A stretch of 64,000 bases of DNA from Nocardioides luteus (GCF_014648595.1 NZ_BMRK01000003.1:1-64000); one strand, 5' to 3'; positions 42,580-50,790 are shown, counted from the first letter of the stretch. Notes: generated by a model from the sequence alone, not told the origin. Numbers and translations are program-made.

Positions 42580-44144
42580 GCGGCGCGCCCCACCCGGAGC
42601 TCGGCCCCGAGCTGCCCGGGATGACCTGCCTGGGCCGGCTCGGCTCGGGTGGCTTCGCCGACGTCTACCTCTACGAGCGTCACCACCCGAAGGTGCGGGT
42701 CGCGGTGAAGCTGATGCGCTCCTCCGACCTCGCCGAGACGCAGCGGGCGCAGTTCGCGGCCGAGGCCGCGGTGATGGCCGAGCTGGCCGAGCACCCGTTC
42801 ATCGTGCCGGTGCACAGCGCCGGTGAGACGCCGGACGGGCGCCCCTATCTGGTGATGGGTTACTACCCCAACGCCGACCTCGGGGCCCGCGTCCGCAACA
42901 ACCCGATGAAGGTGCAGGACGCGCTGCGCTTCGGCATCCAGATGGCCTCCGCCGTCGAGACCGCCCACCGCGCCGGCATCATCCACCGCGACATCAAGCC
43001 GTCCAACATCCTGCTCTCCCGCTACGACGTCCCGGGTCTGGCCGACTTCGGCATCGCCGGCCGCCCGCGCGACGACGAGGGCGACATCGGGGTCTCGCTG
43101 CCGTGGTCGCCGCCCGAGGTGCTCACCTCGGCCTCCAACGGCTCCGTCGCCTCCGACGTCTACTCGCTCTCCGCGACCGTCTGGCACCTGCTCGTGGGGC
43201 GCTCGCCGTTCGCGGAGCGCGGCAACAACTCCGACCGTGCCGTCTTCTCCCGCATCCTGCACACCGCTCCCCCGGCCACGGGACGGCCCGACGTACCTCC
43301 CTCGCTCGACCGCGTCCTGCAGCAGGCGATGGCCAAGGACCCGGCCTACCGTCCGCGCACCGCGCTCGACCTGGCCCGCCACTTCCAGCGGATCGAGCAG
43401 GAGCTGCGGCTGGGACGCACCGAGGTGCAGGTGCTCGACCGCGACGCCGGCGGCAGCGGCTCGATCCCGGTCGTCCCCGACATCCCGGCCGCGCGCGGCG
43501 AGGGCCCGACCACGGGCTCCGGGCGTTCCCACCTCCCCTACCCGCCTGCGGACCCGGAGCTGGAGAAGGCCACCGAGCTCAAGCCGCCGTCCCAGGTCCT
43601 CGCGCAGGCACCGATCACCCAGCCCCCGGCCTCGCTCGCCTCGGCACCCCACCCGGATGCCGGCTCGGCCTCCGCCGACCGCACCCGGTTCAGCTACCCG
43701 CGTACGGAGGAGGGCCCCTCGGTCCTCACCGGCGCCCGCCCCGCGGAGGGCCGCAGCAAGACCCCGGCGATCATCGGTGTCGTCGTCCTCTTCCTCGTCG
43801 CCGCCGTGATCGGCATCGTGCTCTCCCGCGGCGGCGAGGACGAGAAGCCCGACGAGGTCCCGCCGCCACCCGTCGAGACCGACCTCCCCGGCGTCACCGG
43901 CCCGGCCGCACCCACCAAGGTCACCGGCACCCTCAAGGGCAACCGCGCCGTCTTCACCTGGCCCGGCGTCTCCGGCGCGACCGGCTACAAATGGGTCGGC
44001 GACAACTCCACCAGCGGCAAGGTCGACCGCTCCAAGGCCGTCGTACGCCTCGACGGCGCCGACAAGGTCTGCATCCAGGTCCGCTCGCTCGGCGAGAACG
44101 GGAACGTCTCGCAGGGTGCCGCGCAGGGGTGCGTCAGCAAGTAG
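42576..44144 (+). CDS. Transmembrane Ser/Thr protein kinase with FN3-like outer domain
   Basis: The 522-residue Hanks-type kinase has a Gly loop LGSGGFADV, ATP-binding Lys45, catalytic HRDIKPSN (His137, Asp139), metal-binding DFG (LADFGIAG) and a PPEV form of the APE motif. A Pro/Thr-rich juxtamembrane region (~290-390) leads to one membrane helix (~396-416). The ~90-residue outer part after a Pro-rich spacer reads like a single FN3 domain (APTKVTGTLKGNRAVFTW). The GTG start overlaps the FHA stop by four bases. It is the pkb2-like gene of the cluster. The outer FN3-like domain may meet the giant surface protein. Confidence 0.94.
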   Translation: MSGAPHPELGPELPGMTCLGRLGSGGFADVYLYERHHPKVRVAVKLMRSSDLAETQRAQFAAEAAVMAELAEHPFIVPVHSAGETPDGRPYLVMGYYPNADLGARVRNNPMKVQDALRFGIQMASAVETAHRAGIIHRDIKPSNILLSRYDVPGLADFGIAGRPRDDEGDIGVSLPWSPPEVLTSASNGSVASDVYSLSATVWHLLVGRSPFAERGNNSDRAVFSRILHTAPPATGRPDVPPSLDRVLQQAMAKDPAYRPRTALDLARHFQRIEQELRLGRTEVQVLDRDAGGSGSIPVVPDIPAARGEGPTTGSGRSHLPYPPADPELEKATELKPPSQVLAQAPITQPPASLASAPHPDAGSASADRTRFSYPRTEEGPSVLTGARPAEGRSKTPAIIGVVVLFLVAAVIGIVLSRGGEDEKPDEVPPPPVETDLPGVTGPAAPTKVTGTLKGNRAVFTWPGVSGATGYKWVGDNSTSGKVDRSKAVVRLDGADKVCIQVRSLGENGNVSQGAAQGCVSK

Positions 44145-44184
44145 TTCGGGCGGGGGGCTGCGGGCGGTCGTCGGATCATGCTGC

Positions 44185-44253
44185 CGGGGTACTCCAGGGA
44201 GTTTTGGCCGGTTTACTGGCGAGTAACCGGCCAAAACTCCCTGGAGTACCCCG
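44185..44253. repeat. Palindromic repeat, copy C (intact), probable terminator
   Basis: Sixty-nine bases: CGGGGTACTCCAGGGAGTTT pairs almost perfectly with AAACTCCCTGGAGTACCCCG, continuing through TGGCCGGTTTACT/AGTAACCGGCCA at the apex. It lies 40 bases after the kinase stop and probably ends that operon. Confidence 0.88.
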
Positions 44254-44309
44254 ATTCGCACCACCAACCCCGCCCTCATCACGGGTACGCAGAGGGTGAT
44301 ACTGGCAGC

Positions 44310-45407
44310 ATGCCGAACACCCCATCGCCGACCAATCCCATAGCGACGTCAGCGAAGCTGGCGGACGGGCGGGAGATCTGGTTCTTCGACGAGGAGCCGA
44401 CGTTGCGCAGCGTCCACGACGAGCGGCCGCTGGAGCCGCGGGCGGGTGGTTCGCAGCTGCGCTGGGACCGGCTGACGGCGACGTGGACGGCGGTGGCGGG
44501 ACACCGCCAGACGCGTACGTTCAAGCCACCCTCGGACGAGTGTCCGCTGTGCCCGTCGACCGACGGGAGGCTCACCGAGATCCCGGCCGAGAGCTACGAC
44601 GTGGTGTCCTTCGAGAACCGCTTCCCGTCACTGTCGACGGCGAGCGTCATGGCGGCGACCGGAGAGCCGTTCGTGTCACGGCCGGGCTATGGCCGGTGCG
44701 AGGTGGTCTGCTTCACCAGCGACCACGAGCAGAGCTTCGTCGACCTCCCACCCGAGCGGGTGCGCACCGTGATCGCGGCGCTCGCGCACCGCACCGAGCA
44801 GCTGTCCGCGATGCCGGACATCGCCTACGTCTTCTGCTTCGAGAACCGCGGTGAGGAGATCGGGGTGACGCTGCAGCACCCCCACGGCCAGATCTACGCG
44901 ATGCCGGTGCTGCCCCCGCGGATCGAGTCGCTCGTGAACGCCGCCGACGCCCATCGGGAGGCGACCGGCGAGTGCCTGCAGTGCGAAGTGCTCGCCGACG
45001 AGGTCGCCGACGGGTCGCGGGTGGTGGCCGAGAACGCGTCGTTCGTGGCGTACGTGCCCTACGCCGGTCGCTGGCCCTACGAGATCCGGGTCGTGCCACG
45101 GCGGCACGTCGGCTCGCTGCCGGGACTGACCTCCGACGAGATGGGCGACCTCGCCGCGCTCTACCAGGAGTGCCTGCAGCGGATGGACGGCCTCGACGAC
45201 GCCGGGCCGGTGCCCTACATCGCCGGCTGGCAGCAGGCCCCGACCGGTCGCGAGGACACCTGGCACCTGGCTGCGGAGATCTTCACCATCCGGCGCGCGC
45301 CGGGCCGGCTGAAGTATCTGGCCGGCATCGAGTCCGGGGTCGCGTTCTGGATCAACGACATCCCGCCGGAGACCGCTGCCGAGCGGCTCCGCGCGGTCCG
45401 AGTCTGA
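44310..45407 (+). CDS. galT: Galactose-1-phosphate uridylyltransferase
   Basis: The 365-residue HIT-superfamily enzyme of the Leloir pathway moves UMP from UDP-glucose to galactose-1-phosphate. The active-site motif HPHGQIY (near residue 190) carries the nucleophilic His. A zinc-site CPLC (~75) and SFENRFPSL are also present. ATG at 44310 is supported by the family N-terminus; the longer frame upstream runs through the palindrome. galE and galK are not adjacent in this window. Confidence 0.94.
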   Translation: MPNTPSPTNPIATSAKLADGREIWFFDEEPTLRSVHDERPLEPRAGGSQLRWDRLTATWTAVAGHRQTRTFKPPSDECPLCPSTDGRLTEIPAESYDVVSFENRFPSLSTASVMAATGEPFVSRPGYGRCEVVCFTSDHEQSFVDLPPERVRTVIAALAHRTEQLSAMPDIAYVFCFENRGEEIGVTLQHPHGQIYAMPVLPPRIESLVNAADAHREATGECLQCEVLADEVADGSRVVAENASFVAYVPYAGRWPYEIRVVPRRHVGSLPGLTSDEMGDLAALYQECLQRMDGLDDAGPVPYIAGWQQAPTGREDTWHLAAEIFTIRRAPGRLKYLAGIESGVAFWINDIPPETAAERLRAVRV

Positions 45408-45414
45408 CCGGACA

Positions 45415-45560
45415 CAGGAAACGTCGGTGTCGAGCCACGCACCCGCACCCTGCTCGAACTCGGTGTGGACGACGCCGATGACGTTGACGCCGAAGGTGCG
45501 GTTGCTGCGCTCGCCCCCGATCCCCGGGGAGGAGCGCCGGGTGGGTTCACATGTGGCACA
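45415..45560 (-). pseudogene. Possible coding remnant between galT and nagB
   Basis: On the minus strand one frame of this gap has G or C in nearly every third position for ~45 codons and reads like protein (ERSNRTFGVNVIGVVHTEFE then QGAGAWLDTDVS). It has no start, and the frame simply runs on into the antisense of galT. I do not recognise the family. The rest of the 207-bp gap shows nothing else. Confidence 0.3.
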
Positions 45561-45614
45561 GCAATTTTGACCTGCGGCTTTCCCGCCGATCGGTCGACAT
45601 CGCGCGGAACTTTG

Positions 45615-46412
45615 TCAAAGACCCTGCCAGTCCGGCTTTCCGGCGTAGACCTCGCGGTAGTAGTCGCGGCGTACGAGACGGGAGGCCGCGGCCTCGTCCA
45701 GCAGGACGGACACGTGGCCGTGGAGCTGGAGGACGGAGGCCGGGCAGCTCGCCGAGACCGGCCCCTCGACCGCGGCAGCGACCGCCTCGGCCTTGCCCTC
45801 GCCGGTGGCGAGGAGCAGCAGGTGGCCGGCCCGGGTGATGGTGCCGAGCCCCTGGGTGAGCACGTGGTGGGGCACGGCCTCGGGCGAGCCGAAGAAGCGG
45901 GCGTTGTCCTTCCGGGTGGTCGCGGTGAGCGTCTTGATCCGGGTCAGGGAGGCCAGCGAGGAGCCGGGCTCGTTGAAGGCCAGGTGGCCGTCGGAGCCGA
46001 TGCCCAGGATCTGCACCTCGATCCCGCCCGCGGCCACGATCGCCTCCTCGTAGCGCTCACCCGCCGTCGGCAGCGTCTCCTCGGTCGGGTCGGGACCGTG
46101 GACCCGCTCGGGCGGGATGCCGATCGCGTCGGTGAACTCGCGCCGGATGGTCGCCAGGTAGGACTGCTCGTGACCGTCGGGGAGCCCGACGTACTCGTCC
46201 AGGTTGTAGGTCTGCACGCCCTCGTAGGACGGCCCGTGGCCGGCTCGGGCGCGCCGGATGAGCTCCTCGTACGTCGCCAGCGGCGTCGAGCCGGTGGCCA
46301 GGCCCAGCACGGCCGGCGTGCCGGCGGCTGCCCGGCGGCGTACGACGTCTTCGATGGTGTCCGCGGCCAGGGAGGCGACCGCGGCGGGGTCCTCGAGAAC
46401 GACTACTTCCAT
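45615..46412 (-). CDS. nagB: Glucosamine-6-phosphate deaminase
   Basis: The 265-residue enzyme converts glucosamine-6-phosphate to fructose-6-phosphate and ammonia. Family motifs are GLATGSTPLATYEEL, the active-site YNLDEYVGL (base Asp), GIGSDGHLAFNEPGSS and a late LLLATGEGKAEAV. It is last in the amino-sugar operon and overlaps the ROK kinase gene by ten bases. No nagA deacetylase is present in this window. Confidence 0.95.
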   Translation of the reverse strand: MEVVVLEDPAAVASLAADTIEDVVRRRAAAGTPAVLGLATGSTPLATYEELIRRARAGHGPSYEGVQTYNLDEYVGLPDGHEQSYLATIRREFTDAIGIPPERVHGPDPTEETLPTAGERYEEAIVAAGGIEVQILGIGSDGHLAFNEPGSSLASLTRIKTLTATTRKDNARFFGSPEAVPHHVLTQGLGTITRAGHLLLLATGEGKAEAVAAAVEGPVSASCPASVLQLHGHVSVLLDEAAASRLVRRDYYREVYAGKPDWQGL

Positions 46413-47344
46413 GCCAGTCCTCCTTCGATCGGTCCGCGCGAGCGGTTCGACGGGGTGATCAGGGCGGCGCCGATGGCCGCGACGGGAGCGGCGGAGACGA
46501 CCCGCAGGCGGGAGGCGAGCTCCAGAGAGGTGAGGAACGGCGAGCTCTCGGCCTGCCGGGTGAGCGCGGCTGCGATCGCCTCGCGCAGCGGTTCGCCGAT
46601 GGCGGCGACACCGCCGCCGATGACCACACGCTCGGGGTCGACGGCGAGAGCGAGGGCGCGTACGGCGGCGGCGACACCGTCGGCGAAGCGGTCGCGCACG
46701 GCGACGGCAGCAGGGTCACCTGCGGCGGCTGCCGCGAAGAGCGCTTCGGCAGGGTGGCCGGTGGGGGTCGGCCAGGCGGCCGCGAGCGCTGCTCCGGAGG
46801 CGACCAGCTCGAGACATCCGCGCTGGCCGCACCCGCACACCGGGCCCTCCGGGTCGACCGGGAGGTGCCCGACCTCGCCAGCGGCGCCGTGGAACCCGCG
46901 GCGGAGCGCTCCGCCGAGGTAAAGGCCGGCGGCCAGGCCGGTGCCGAGCGAGAGATAGACGAGGTCGTCGACGTCCTCGACGGCGTGGGCGCCCAGGGTG
47001 GCCGAGTTGGTGTCGTTCTCGAGCGTGACGACCGCTCCGGTGCGCTCACCGAGCAGCGCGGCGAGCGGGAACGCGTCCCCGTCGAGACCGAGGTTGACAG
47101 CGTGCTTCACCGTGCCCGCACGGGTGTCGACGATGCCGGGGATGCCAACGCCGATCGAGCTGATCTCGCCACCGTCGAGCGCGGCGCGCAGGCTCGCGAC
47201 GACGGCCGCGGCGCTCTTCACGACCCCCTCGGGGCCGAGGGTGGTGGCGGCGCGGTCCTCGGCCAGTACGTCGCCGTCCGGCCCGATGGCGATGCCGTGG
47301 ATCTTGGTGCCGCCGATGTCGAGGCCGACCCGTGAGCCGTTCAC
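46403..47344 (-). CDS. ROK-family sugar kinase (probable N-acetylglucosamine kinase)
   Basis: The 313-residue kinase has an ATP-binding start VGLDIGGTKIHGIAI, a catalytic ENDTNSATLGAHA (Asp), the ROK signature GEVGHLPVDPEGPVCGCGQR and zinc cysteines (CGCGQRGC). In this operon the expected job is to phosphorylate GlcNAc (or another amino sugar) freed by the NagZ enzyme. The GTG at 47344 overlaps the nagZ stop by GTGA; longer upstream reading is not coding. Confidence 0.9.
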   Translation of the reverse strand: MNGSRVGLDIGGTKIHGIAIGPDGDVLAEDRAATTLGPEGVVKSAAAVVASLRAALDGGEISSIGVGIPGIVDTRAGTVKHAVNLGLDGDAFPLAALLGERTGAVVTLENDTNSATLGAHAVEDVDDLVYLSLGTGLAAGLYLGGALRRGFHGAAGEVGHLPVDPEGPVCGCGQRGCLELVASGAALAAAWPTPTGHPAEALFAAAAAGDPAAVAVRDRFADGVAAAVRALALAVDPERVVIGGGVAAIGEPLREAIAAALTRQAESSPFLTSLELASRLRVVSAAPVAAIGAALITPSNRSRGPIEGGLAWK

Positions 47345-48807
47345 CGGGTCCAGCCCGATCGTCTCAGCACCTCGGTGACCGCGGCCACGCCCGGCAGCGA
47401 GTAGCCCTGCGGGCACAGCCGGGGCACGCCCGGGTCGTACGCACCGGGCCATCCCCACTCCACCAGCACCGCCACACCGGGGAGGTCGGCGACGATCCGG
47501 GCGACCTCGGGACGCCGATGGGCGTCGCGCACCTGCACGACGAGCGGCACGTCGGGGAGGTCGGGAAGCGGGTCGCCGGGCCGCAGGACGAGGTCCGGCG
47601 AGATCCCCCACGGCACGTCGCCGACGGCGATGTTGGCAGCGGTGTCGACGGTCACGACCCGGGCTCCGGTGAGGTCGGGGATGCCGGTGAGGTCGCTCAC
47701 GGCGGCCAGCGCGCGGCGGGCGCCCTCGACGGAGCGCTTCGCGAACCCGGGGTCGGGGTCGGGGTCGCCGAGACGGTCCGACGAGGATTCTGCGGAGTCG
47801 GCGAGGTCGGCGAGCAGCCGGTCGATGCGTGCGACCGCGTCCTGGAGCCGGTCCAGCGGCAGCTCACCGGACTCGACGGCGGCGACGATCGCATCGGCCG
47901 TCTCGCGCACCAGCGAGACCGGCTTCTCCGGGCCGAGGAGCAGCAGGTCGGCGCCGGCCCGCAGCGAGAGCACGGCTGCTGCCGGGATGCCGCGGGTCGC
48001 CGAAGCACCCGCCATGTCGAGCGCGTCGGAGACGATCGGCCCCTCGAAGTCCAGGTCGCGCAGCATCCCGAGGACGGGCGCGGAGAGCGTGCCGGGCAGC
48101 TCGGGATCGAGCGCCGGCACCACGATGTGGGAGGTCATCACCGAGGCCGCGCCGGCCTCGGCCGCGGCCAGGAACGGCACCAGCTCGCGGTCGCGCAGCG
48201 TGGCCAGGTCGACGTCGAGCACGGGCAGCGCGACGTGGCTGTCCTGCCCGGTGTCGCCGTGACCGGGGAAGTGCTTGACGCAGGCGGCGACGCCGGTCGA
48301 CTCCATGCCTCGCACCCAGGCGGCGACGTGCTTGGCTGCGACGCCGGCGTCGCGGGAGAACGACCGGGTCGCGATCACCGGGTTGTCGGGGTTGGAGTTC
48401 ACGTCGGCGACGGGCGCCAGGTTGAGGTTGACGCCTGCTCGGGCCAGCCGCGTGCCGATCGCCCGGCCGGTCTCCTCGGTCAGGGACAGGTCGTCGGCCG
48501 CGCCGAGCGCGGCGGCACCGAGCACCGAGGAGCCGGTCAGGGCCTCGAGCCGGGTGACGTCCCCGCCCTCCTCGTCGATGGTGATCACCGGGTCCCAGCC
48601 ACCCGTGGCGGAGGCCGCCCTGATCTCGGCCGCCAGGCTGCGTACGGACTCCTCGCCAGCGGCGGTGTTGGTGCCGAAGAGGCAGATCCCGCCGAGGCCG
48701 GCGCCGAGCAGCTCGGCATAGTCGTCGGGGAGCGTGGCACCGGCGAAGGCGGGCACCTGGACGCGCAGCGCCAGCGTCTCCACGTGGGAGCGGGAGGCCT
48801 CGGGCAT
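47341..48807 (-). CDS. nagZ: Beta-N-acetylhexosaminidase, GH3 (NagZ type)
   Basis: The 488-residue glycoside hydrolase family 3 protein has the NagZ signature KHFPGHGDTGQDSH near 172, whose His-Asp supplies the unusual acid/base, and the nucleophile Asp in VSDALDM (~262). NagZ removes GlcNAc from peptidoglycan fragments. No signal peptide is seen, so action is likely cytoplasmic. A C-terminal GH3 accessory domain follows (~340-488). ATG at 48807 shares bases with the regulator stop (TGATG). Confidence 0.92.
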   Translation of the reverse strand: MPEASRSHVETLALRVQVPAFAGATLPDDYAELLGAGLGGICLFGTNTAAGEESVRSLAAEIRAASATGGWDPVITIDEEGGDVTRLEALTGSSVLGAAALGAADDLSLTEETGRAIGTRLARAGVNLNLAPVADVNSNPDNPVIATRSFSRDAGVAAKHVAAWVRGMESTGVAACVKHFPGHGDTGQDSHVALPVLDVDLATLRDRELVPFLAAAEAGAASVMTSHIVVPALDPELPGTLSAPVLGMLRDLDFEGPIVSDALDMAGASATRGIPAAAVLSLRAGADLLLLGPEKPVSLVRETADAIVAAVESGELPLDRLQDAVARIDRLLADLADSAESSSDRLGDPDPDPGFAKRSVEGARRALAAVSDLTGIPDLTGARVVTVDTAANIAVGDVPWGISPDLVLRPGDPLPDLPDVPLVVQVRDAHRRPEVARIVADLPGVAVLVEWGWPGAYDPGVPRLCPQGYSLPGVAAVTEVLRRSGWTR

Positions 48808-49925
48808 CACGACACCCCCAGCTCTCCGGCGAGCACCAGCACCGCGGCGCCGACGATGACCACGTCCTCGCCGAGCGTCGACGTACGGAACTCCAGCGGC
48901 TCGCCGCTGACCGGCATCGTCCGTTCGCGGATGATCCGGTCGGCGCTCTCCCGCAGCGGCCCGTCGAGGAGATCGGCCGGCCCGGAGAGGACCAGCTCGT
49001 GAAGGTTGAGGGTTCCGACCACGGGCGCCAATGCCTTTCCAAGATGTACGCCGGCTTCCACGAGCGCATCGGCGTGAGCTGTCTCGAGGCGCTCGCGCAG
49101 GCGCGGCACCGCGAGGAAGGTCTCCAGGCAGCCGTTGCGTCCGCACGCACACTGCGGACCGTCGGGGTCGACCGTCACGTGCCCGACCTCACCGGCCGCG
49201 TCGACGAAGCCGTGCAGCAGCGCGCCCTCGAGCACGAGCCCCGCACCGACACCGGTGCCGACCCGGACGAGCATCAGGCCACCGTCTCCGGACTGGCCGA
49301 AGGTGTACTCCCCCAGCACCGCCGTGTTCGCGTCGTTGGCGACGTACGTCGGCCGGCCGGTGTCCCGGCGCACCTGCTCGGCGAGCGCGACGTCGGACCA
49401 GCCCAGGTTGGGCGCGGCGACCACGGTGCCGTCGGCCGAGACGACACCGGGGCTGCCGATCCCGATGCCGAGGGTCGGGCGGTCCGTGCTCGCGATCAGC
49501 TCGGTGATCAGGTCCTTCACCAGGCGGACGGCCTCGCTGCCGGTGCGTCCCTCGCGACAGCGGGTGGTGCGGTGGACGACATCGCCGGTCAGGTTGAGCA
49601 CCGCGCCGACGACCGAGTCGTCACCCGAGACGTCGATGGTGACGATGTGGGTCGCATCGGCGGCGAGACCGATCAGCATCGGCGGCTTCCCGACCCGGCT
49701 CTCCACGGGCGCACCGAGCTCCTCGACGAGGCCGTCCGCGAGCAGGCTGCCGACCAGGTCGGAGACCGTCGCGCGGGTCAGTCCCGAGGCGCGGGCCAGG
49801 TCGGCGCGGCTCGCGGGGCCCACCGCGAAGAGGTGCTGGAGCACGAGCGAGCGATGGTGACGGCGCGCGTCTTCCTGCAACAGCTTCCCGATGGGTCGCA
49901 GAGTTCGCCGTCTCGCCTTGGACAT
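48807..49925 (-). CDS. ROK-family transcriptional regulator (NagC-like)
   Basis: The 372-residue protein has an N-terminal winged HTH (GPASRADLARASGLTRATVS then DLVGSLLADGLVEE) and a ROK sugar-binding half with zinc cysteines CACGRNGC. It is first in an operon with NagZ, a ROK kinase and NagB, so it most likely senses an amino sugar or its phosphate and controls its own operon. ATG at 49925. The AT-rich gap upstream is the likely operator. Confidence 0.9.
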   Translation of the reverse strand: MSKARRRTLRPIGKLLQEDARRHHRSLVLQHLFAVGPASRADLARASGLTRATVSDLVGSLLADGLVEELGAPVESRVGKPPMLIGLAADATHIVTIDVSGDDSVVGAVLNLTGDVVHRTTRCREGRTGSEAVRLVKDLITELIASTDRPTLGIGIGSPGVVSADGTVVAAPNLGWSDVALAEQVRRDTGRPTYVANDANTAVLGEYTFGQSGDGGLMLVRVGTGVGAGLVLEGALLHGFVDAAGEVGHVTVDPDGPQCACGRNGCLETFLAVPRLRERLETAHADALVEAGVHLGKALAPVVGTLNLHELVLSGPADLLDGPLRESADRIIRERTMPVSGEPLEFRTSTLGEDVVIVGAAVLVLAGELGVS

Positions 49926-49958
49926 GTTTGTTAGTCCATCGTACTTATTAATGCTCCG
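49926..49958 (-). promoter_or_regulatory. AT-rich promoter/operator candidate of the amino-sugar operon
   Basis: TTTGTTAGTCCATC and GTACTTATTAATG lie next to each other, in strong contrast to the GC-rich surroundings. The arrangement (TTAGT... and ...TTATTAA) is reminiscent of AT-rich ROK operators but is not a clean inverted repeat. Confidence 0.3.
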
Positions 49959-50014
49959 TCAAGTCGATAAGGCCGTTTTGCCCACGCCTCGGGCAGAAAG
50001 CTGCACATCGCGGA

Positions 50015-50470
50015 TCAGACGATGGCGGCGAGCTGAGCCCGAGTGGGGACGTACGGCTCGATGCGGAGCACCATGTGGGCCTCCTCGGGCGTGCGATTGC
50101 CTTTGCGGCCGTTGCACTTCCCACAGGCGGCGACGGTGTTGAGCCACGTCCATCTGCCTCCGCGAGACTGCGGCAGCAGGTGGTCGATGGTGCGGGCGGC
50201 GCCGCCGCAGTAGGCGCAGCGATGATGGTCCCGCTTGAGCACTCCCTCGCGGGAGTAGCCGGCCGGGCGATACATCCAGTGCATCGCGATGTAGCGGACC
50301 AGCCGTACCGCCTTCGGCCATGGATGTGGCCCGATCATCTTGTCGCCCTGTTGCTCGTGCACCACCGCCACCTCGCGGAAGAGCATCCGCACGGCGTGCT
50401 TGAACGAGACCCTCCCGAGCGGCTCGAAGGAGGCGTTATACAGCGTCACGGCGCCCATGGTCGTGGTCAT
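50015..50470 (-). CDS. HNH endonuclease family protein
   Basis: The 151-residue protein has an HNH/ββα-metal core: RCAYCG (C85, C88), TIDHLLPQSRGG (Asp-His), NTVAACGKCNGRKGNR (Asn and second Cys pair C116, C119). The two CxxC pairs form a structural zinc site. It resembles a widely conserved actinobacterial single-gene HNH protein of unknown role (repair or recombination are guesses). An internal start at MGAVTLY, four codons in, is possible. A small ORF and a terminator-like hairpin lie in its leader. Confidence 0.88.
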   Translation of the reverse strand: MTTTMGAVTLYNASFEPLGRVSFKHAVRMLFREVAVVHEQQGDKMIGPHPWPKAVRLVRYIAMHWMYRPAGYSREGVLKRDHHRCAYCGGAARTIDHLLPQSRGGRWTWLNTVAACGKCNGRKGNRTPEEAHMVLRIEPYVPTRAQLAAIV

Positions 50471-50525
50471 ACTCGGTTACCTCCCAGGAGAGTCGGATAG
50501 ATGGCGTACGTTCGGGAAACGAAAA

Positions 50526-50567
50526 GGGCCGCCCCGACGAGACAGGCATGTCTCGCAGGAGCGGCCC
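50526..50567 (-). terminator. Strong terminator-like hairpin in the HNH gene leader
   Basis: Read on the minus strand, GGGCCGC pairs with GCGGCCC, and an inner GAGACA/TGTCTC stem extends the hairpin. The 3' side is followed by CTTTTCGTTTC, an unusually good T tract for this genome. It lies 55 bases before the HNH start and 31 after the small ORF. Confidence 0.75.
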
Positions 50568-50597
50568 GGAATGATCCGGTGTGGCTATGCACCCAGG

Positions 50598-50690
50598 TCA
50601 CTGTCGGCTCCCGCGGGCATGAGGGTCGCGCTCGTGCGCAGCGGTCAGCGACCAGGCCGCCGGGGCGGTGGTCGAGTGCTGCGTGCTCAT
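50598..50690 (-). CDS. Small upstream ORF (30 residues), possible leader peptide
   Basis: ATG at 50690 with GAAGGA seven bases ahead encodes a 30-residue peptide (MSTQHSTTAPAAWSLTAAHE and a short basic end) ending at TGA. A good promoter lies upstream and a terminator hairpin downstream. It could be a leader peptide of an attenuation device for the HNH gene, or an independent small protein. I do not recognise the sequence. Confidence 0.5.
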   Translation of the reverse strand: MSTQHSTTAPAAWSLTAAHERDPHARGSRQ

Positions 50691-50747
50691 GTGCGGTCCT
50701 TCAATGGGACGGGTGGTCTTGGCCCGGTGGTGAGACCGGGTGATACC

Positions 50748-50777
50748 AGAATAGAGCGAAGACCCCTCAGTCTCCAA
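50748..50777 (-). promoter_or_regulatory. Sigma-70-like promoter for the small ORF/HNH transcript
   Basis: On the minus strand TTGGAG (50777-50772) and TATTCT (50753-50748) are separated by 18 bases, close to the primary sigma factor consensus. The small ORF starts ~58 bases downstream. Confidence 0.55.
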
Positions 50778-50790
50778 CGGTTTTCGCAGG

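Noticed and set aside
44178-44309. Upstream extension of galT
   Set aside because: The frame runs through the 69-bp palindrome and lacks family similarity; the ATG at 44310 matches GalT N-termini.
50501-50743. An 80-codon plus-strand ORF in the HNH leader region
   Set aside because: It crosses the terminator hairpin and has no ribosome site; the minus-strand 30-codon ORF fits the promoter and hairpin better.
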